From: Acidobacteriota bacterium
GTDB lineage: Bacteria > Acidobacteriota > Vicinamibacteria > Vicinamibacterales > UBA8438
DNA length: 9,361 nucleotides
Assembly (NCBI GenBank): GCA_005778315.1
Contig: SXOW01000092.1
Coordinates: forward strand, 1-9,361
Reading direction: 5' to 3'
A program made the position numbers and the translations under genes. Position 1 is the first letter of the stretch, and each line of letters starts with the position of its first letter. This document shows, in pieces, positions 6,314 to 9,361 of the stretch. The notes beneath the pieces were generated by a model that was not told the DNA's origin, did no database searches, and saw nothing but the letters and a program-made list of their open reading frames with translations.

Positions 6314-6901
6314 ATGAGACGCGCACGCATCGACCGACACACTGCCGAAACGCAGGTCACGATCCGTCTCGGTATCGAGGGCCGCGGGAGGTACACCATC
6401 AGCACGGGCATCCGGTTCCTCGACCACATGCTCGAGTTGATGGCCAGACACGGCGGCTTCGACCTCCACATCGATGCCAACGGCGACCTCGACGTCGACC
6501 AGCATCACACCGTCGAGGACGTCGGCATCGCGCTCGGCGAGGCGGTGGCCAAAGCGATCGGCTCGCGCCGGGGCATCAATCGGGCCGGCTACTTCGTGAT
6601 GCCGATGGACGAGACCTTGGGCGTCGCCGCCATCGATCTCAGTGGTCGTCCCCACGCCGTCGTCGACCTGCGTCTCCGGGTTCAGCGCGTGGGCGACCTG
6701 CAGTCTGAACTGTTGCAGGACTTCTTCGAGGGCTTCGCGCAGGGCGCCCGCGCCAACGTCCACCTGAAGGTGCTCTACGGCCGTTCCAGTCACCACCAGA
6801 TTGAAGCCTTGTTCAAGGCGTTCGCCCGGGCCCTGCGGGTGGCGTGCGACAAGGATCCGCGAATGGCCAGGCAACTGCCCAGTACGAAGGGGCTCCTATG
6901 A
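6314..6901 (+). CDS. hisB: Imidazoleglycerol-phosphate dehydratase (HisB, single function)
   Basis: Sixth step: dehydrates imidazole glycerol phosphate to imidazole acetol phosphate, using two Mn ions in a 24-mer of a two-repeat fold. The 195 residues are the dehydratase only. The N-terminal histidinol-phosphate phosphatase domain of the enteric fusion is missing, so the phosphatase must lie elsewhere. Metal motifs of both half-repeats are present: FLDHMLELMARHG (35-47), DQHHTVEDVG (62-71), MDETL (98-102) and SHHQIEALFKAFARAL (159-174); the C-terminal LPSTKG (188-193) is also typical. The residue before the second HH pair is Ser where Asn or Asp is common, a mild variation. Its stop overlaps the hisH start by four bases (ATGA, 6898-6901). 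Confidence 0.97.
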   Translation: MRRARIDRHTAETQVTIRLGIEGRGRYTISTGIRFLDHMLELMARHGGFDLHIDANGDLDVDQHHTVEDVGIALGEAVAKAIGSRRGINRAGYFVMPMDETLGVAAIDLSGRPHAVVDLRLRVQRVGDLQSELLQDFFEGFAQGARANVHLKVLYGRSSHHQIEALFKAFARALRVACDKDPRMARQLPSTKGLL

Positions 6902-7545
6902 TCGCGCTGGTCGACTACGGCGCCGGCAATCTGACCTCGGTCCGCAAGGCCCTGGCGCATCTGGACGCGCCGACCACCACGCCGACACGTCCGGCCGAAC
7001 TGGATGCGGCGGACGGCATCATCGTCCCCGGCGTCGGCAACTTCGAAGTCACCGCCGCCCTGGGCGCCGACTGGCGAGCCGCTATCAGAGCCCACATCGA
7101 ACGGCAGCGTCCGATGCTGGGTATCTGCGTGGGGATGCAGTGGTTGTTCGACGGAAGCACCGAAGCCCCGGGCCACCCCGGGCTCCAGATGCTGCCAGGG
7201 ACGTGCTCGCTGATCACAGATCAGGAAGATGCTACGCCGGAGGAGCACCGCGGCGGGTCGGACCGGGTCGGCGGACGATTGAAGGTCCCGCACGTGGGGT
7301 GGAATACACTGCGGGTCACGAGACCGTCCTGGCTGTTGGATGGTGTCGCCAAGGGAGCCCAGGTGTACTTCACACACTCGTTTGCGGCGCCTGTGACGGC
7401 GGATTGCGTGGGCGCCACCCGCTACGGCGTCGAGTTCGCCGCCGCGGTGGAGCGCGGTCTCGTCGGGGGCGTGCAGTTCCACCCCGAGAAGTCATCGGAC
7501 GTCGGACTCCGCATCTTGCGCAACTTCCTGCAGAAGGCGTTGTAG
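6898..7545 (+). CDS. hisH: Imidazole glycerol phosphate synthase, glutaminase subunit (HisH)
   Basis: Hydrolyses glutamine and channels ammonia to HisF in the IGP synthase heterodimer (fifth step). The 215-residue class I glutamine amidotransferase has VDYGAGNLTSV (5-15), PGVGNF (44-49), the nucleophile elbow LGICVGMQ with Cys77, PHVGWN (131-136), and FHPEKSS with His195 and Glu197 completing the triad. The start at 6898 is chosen over an in-frame ATG at 6844: MIALVDYG is the conserved N terminus, AAGGGG (6887-6892) precedes it by 5 nt, and ATGA overlap with hisB favours coupled translation. Residues about 108-125 (acidic, Gly-rich) are a slightly long loop before the PHVGWN strand. Confidence 0.97.
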   Translation: MIALVDYGAGNLTSVRKALAHLDAPTTTPTRPAELDAADGIIVPGVGNFEVTAALGADWRAAIRAHIERQRPMLGICVGMQWLFDGSTEAPGHPGLQMLPGTCSLITDQEDATPEEHRGGSDRVGGRLKVPHVGWNTLRVTRPSWLLDGVAKGAQVYFTHSFAAPVTADCVGATRYGVEFAAAVERGLVGGVQFHPEKSSDVGLRILRNFLQKAL

Positions 7546-7548
7546 CCC

Positions 7549-8307
7549 ATGCTCTCCAAACGGATCATCGCGTGTCTCGACGTCCGTGACGGCGCCGTGG
7601 TCAAAGGCGTCAACTTCGAAGGTTTGCGTCATGCCGGCGACCCCGCCGAGTTGGCGACGCGCTACAACCGCGAGGGCATCGACGAAGTCGTCATCCTCGA
7701 CATCACCGCCACGATTGAGAAGCGGAAGGCGCTGGCTGAAACCATCGACGCGGTCGCGCGTGAGATCTTTCTGCCGCTGTGTGTCGGGGGCGGAATTCGC
7801 GGTGAGGCTCATGCTGAGGCGGCGATCGAAGCCGGTGCGGACAAGGTGGGTATCAACACCGCCGCGCTGTCTCAGCCGGACCTGATCACCACCCTGGCCA
7901 AACGCTACGGAAGCCAAGCCGTGATCGTGGCCATTGACACAAAGCGCGTGGGAGGCCGGTTCAAAATCTATGTCCGCAGTGGTCAGCAGGGGACGGAACG
8001 TGATGCCGTCGAATGGGCGCAAGAAGCGGCCGACCGAGGTGCGGGCGAGATCCTGCTCACCTCAATCGATCAGGACGGCACCAAAGCTGGCTTCGATTGC
8101 GAACTGACGGCGGCCGTCTCGTCAGCGGTGCCGATCCCGGTCATCGCCTCCGGCGGCGCCGGTACGTTTGACCACTTCGTCGATGTCTTCACGACGGGGC
8201 AGGCCGACGCGGCGCTGGCTGCGTCGATTTTTCACTACTCGGAGCACGCCGTCGCGGATCTCAAAACACATCTCCGGAGTCATGGCATACCGGTCAGAAT
8301 CACCTGA
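7549..8307 (+). CDS. hisF: Imidazole glycerol phosphate synthase, cyclase subunit (HisF)
   Basis: Uses ammonia from HisH to convert PRFAR to imidazole glycerol phosphate and AICAR, the latter feeding purine synthesis. The 252-residue (beta/alpha)8 barrel has RIIACLDVRDGAVVKG (5-20) with Asp11, GDPAELA (30-36), LCVGGGIR (77-84), DKVGINTAAL (98-107), AIDTKRVGG (128-136) with Asp130, SIDQDGTKAGFD (172-183) with Asp176, and SGGAG (201-205). Asp11 and Asp130 fall at exactly the catalytic numbering of the Thermotoga enzyme. It starts 3 nt after hisH, with AGAAGG (7532-7537) 11 nt upstream inside the hisH end. Being directly next to hisH fits equimolar production of the two subunits. Confidence 0.98.
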   Translation: MLSKRIIACLDVRDGAVVKGVNFEGLRHAGDPAELATRYNREGIDEVVILDITATIEKRKALAETIDAVAREIFLPLCVGGGIRGEAHAEAAIEAGADKVGINTAALSQPDLITTLAKRYGSQAVIVAIDTKRVGGRFKIYVRSGQQGTERDAVEWAQEAADRGAGEILLTSIDQDGTKAGFDCELTAAVSSAVPIPVIASGGAGTFDHFVDVFTTGQADAALAASIFHYSEHAVADLKTHLRSHGIPVRIT

Positions 8308-8331
8308 CCACCTGGCGCGCGCCGCGGCATC

Positions 8332-9039
8332 ATGCTCATCCCCTCCATCGACCTAAAGGGCGGAAAAGTCGTGCAGTTGGTCCAGGGGCAGCGTCTGGCG
8401 ATTGAAAGCGACGACCTGGACGGCTGGGTCTCGCGCTTCTCCCGCTTCCCCAAAGTCCAGCTCATCGATCTCGACGCGGCATTGGGGACCGGCACCAACG
8501 ATGCGCTGGTGCGGCAGGTCGCACCCCAGCTGCCCTGCCGCGTCGGCGGTGGTATTCGCTCGATCGAGCGGGCCCAGGAAGTGCTGGGGTATGGCGCGGT
8601 GGCCGTGATCGTCAGTTCGTCGTTGTTCCGCAACGGTCAACCGGACCTGGCCTTTGCCAAGTCCCTGGCTGACGCGGTCGGCGCGGAGCGCGTCATCGCC
8701 GCCGTCGACAGCAAGGCGGGCCGTGTCGTCATCCGCGGGTGGACCGAGCCGGTGGCCGTGACCGCGGTCGAGGCGGTCCAGGCCCTCGAACCATTCTGCG
8801 GCGAATTCCTCTACACCCATGTCGACCGCGAAGGCACGATGACCGGCACGGACATGCACGCGGTGCGGGCGGTCGCGGCGGCCACCTCGCGTCCCGTCAC
8901 CGCGGCTGGCGGTATCACGACCCGTGAGGAAATCGATACGCTGGACGCGGCCGGTATCGACTCGGTCGTCGGCATGGCCATCTACACGGGCACGCTCTCG
9001 CTGGACGACCCCAAGCCGGGAGAGAGGGGTCGAGCCTGA
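8332..9039 (+). CDS. hisA: ProFAR isomerase (HisA), with eukaryote-like loop motifs
   Basis: Fourth step: Amadori isomerisation of ProFAR to PRFAR. The 235-residue barrel keeps IPSIDLKGGKVVQLVQG (3-19) with catalytic Asp7, RVGGGIRS (70-77), AAVDSKAG (123-130) with catalytic Asp126, and AAGGI (191-195). Two loops are unusual for a bacterial HisA. VIVSSSLF (92-99) replaces the common VIIGTAA-type strand, and EFLYTHVDREG (158-168) replaces TDIxxDG, giving Glu167 at the usual Asp. Yeast HIS6 carries comparable VIVTSWLF and EFLIHAADVEG segments, as recalled from its sequence. Position after hisF and between his genes makes the assignment safe. The gene starts 24 nt after hisF behind a GGCGCGCGCC palindrome and has no obvious Shine-Dalgarno. 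Confidence 0.93.
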   Translation: MLIPSIDLKGGKVVQLVQGQRLAIESDDLDGWVSRFSRFPKVQLIDLDAALGTGTNDALVRQVAPQLPCRVGGGIRSIERAQEVLGYGAVAVIVSSSLFRNGQPDLAFAKSLADAVGAERVIAAVDSKAGRVVIRGWTEPVAVTAVEAVQALEPFCGEFLYTHVDREGTMTGTDMHAVRAVAAATSRPVTAAGGITTREEIDTLDAAGIDSVVGMAIYTGTLSLDDPKPGERGRA

Positions 9040-9040
9040 C

Positions 9041-9361
9041 ATGGCCCAAGAGTGGGACCCTGATGCCTATGCGCAGCACGGCCGCTTTGTCTCTGACCTC
9101 GGCGCGCCGGTGGTGGACCTGCTCGACCCGAAGGCGGGCGAGCGCGTGCTGGACATCGGATGCGGTGACGGTGCGCTGACCGAGCGCTTGCGGCGGGCGG
9201 GGTGTGAGGTCGTCGCCATCGACACCAGTCCCGAGCAAGTCTGGGCCGCGATGGAGCGGGGCTTCGACGCACGCATCATGGACGCCACCGAGCTGACCTT
9301 CGATGAGGAATTCGACGCCGTGTTCAGCAACGCCGTGCTGCACTGGATCGCCGATGTCGAC
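9041..9361 (+). CDS. Class I SAM-dependent methyltransferase, N-terminal part (3' end outside window)
   Basis: ATG at 9041, 1 nt after the hisA stop, opens a frame that runs for 107 codons to the window edge. AGGGG (9025-9029) lies 11 nt upstream. Residues 35-47 (RVLDIGCGDGALT) are the SAM-binding glycine motif I. VVAIDTSPEQV (57-67) has the acidic Asp61 that binds the ribose, and FDAVFSNAVLHWIAD (91-105) is motif IV, in the style of trans-aconitate 2-methyltransferase and related small-molecule methyltransferases (SNAxLHW). The substrate cannot be decided from half the protein. Tight spacing suggests co-transcription and translational coupling with hisA, but methylation has no known place in histidine synthesis, so it may simply be a passenger gene. 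Confidence 0.9.
   Translation, partial: MAQEWDPDAYAQHGRFVSDLGAPVVDLLDPKAGERVLDIGCGDGALTERLRRAGCEVVAIDTSPEQVWAAMERGFDARIMDATELTFDEEFDAVFSNAVLHWIADVD

Noticed and set aside
8314..8323. GGCGCGCGCC palindrome between hisF and hisA.
   Set aside because: Short alternating GC palindromes are common at this base composition. There is no T tract and no sign of a regulatory partner.
1..9361. CRISPR arrays, tRNA or rRNA genes, insertion sequences, attachment sites.
   Set aside because: No regularly spaced repeats, no cloverleaf or rRNA segments, no transposase or integrase motifs and no terminal inverted repeats were seen on reading both strands.

Overview
The window is a high-GC (roughly two thirds G+C by eye) stretch from a Gram-negative-type bacterium. 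A TonB-dependent outer-membrane receptor implies an outer membrane. A Tat-exported PhoD phosphatase, the long regulatory form of HisG, and the gene order hisI-hisG-hisD-hisB-hisH-hisF-hisA fit an Acidobacteriota-like or similar deep-branching lineage better than an enteric one. That taxonomic guess is inference and no marker gene is present.

Layout: positions 3-1772 (+) hold the C-terminal part of a TonB-dependent receptor whose plug domain lies outside the window. It converges with, and overlaps by 51 bp, a PhoD-family alkaline phosphatase/phosphodiesterase on the minus strand (1722-3389). From the region between phoD and hisI, transcription diverges. The plus side carries a TTGACA promoter, a previously unlisted 30-codon leader ORF with a cluster of five His codons in eight (3493-3585), a candidate antiterminator helix, and a strong intrinsic terminator (3622-3652). 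Together these look like a ribosome-mediated histidine attenuator in front of the operon.

Positions 3704-9039 (+) encode seven histidine biosynthesis enzymes with short gaps or an ATGA overlap: HisI (PR-AMP cyclohydrolase), HisG (ATP phosphoribosyltransferase, long form), HisD (histidinol dehydrogenase), HisB (IGP dehydratase only), HisH and HisF (the two subunits of IGP synthase) and HisA (ProFAR isomerase). HisE, HisC and histidinol-phosphate phosphatase are not in the window. A class I SAM-dependent methyltransferase begins 1 nt after hisA and runs off the right end. The control logic suggested is twofold: feedback inhibition at HisG by its C-terminal regulatory domain, and transcription attenuation in the leader sensing charged tRNA-His.

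The most interesting signals are the attenuator, including a leader ORF that appears to start only a few bases after the predicted transcription start, and a HisA whose active-site loop motifs look more like the eukaryotic HIS6 type than the usual bacterial type.
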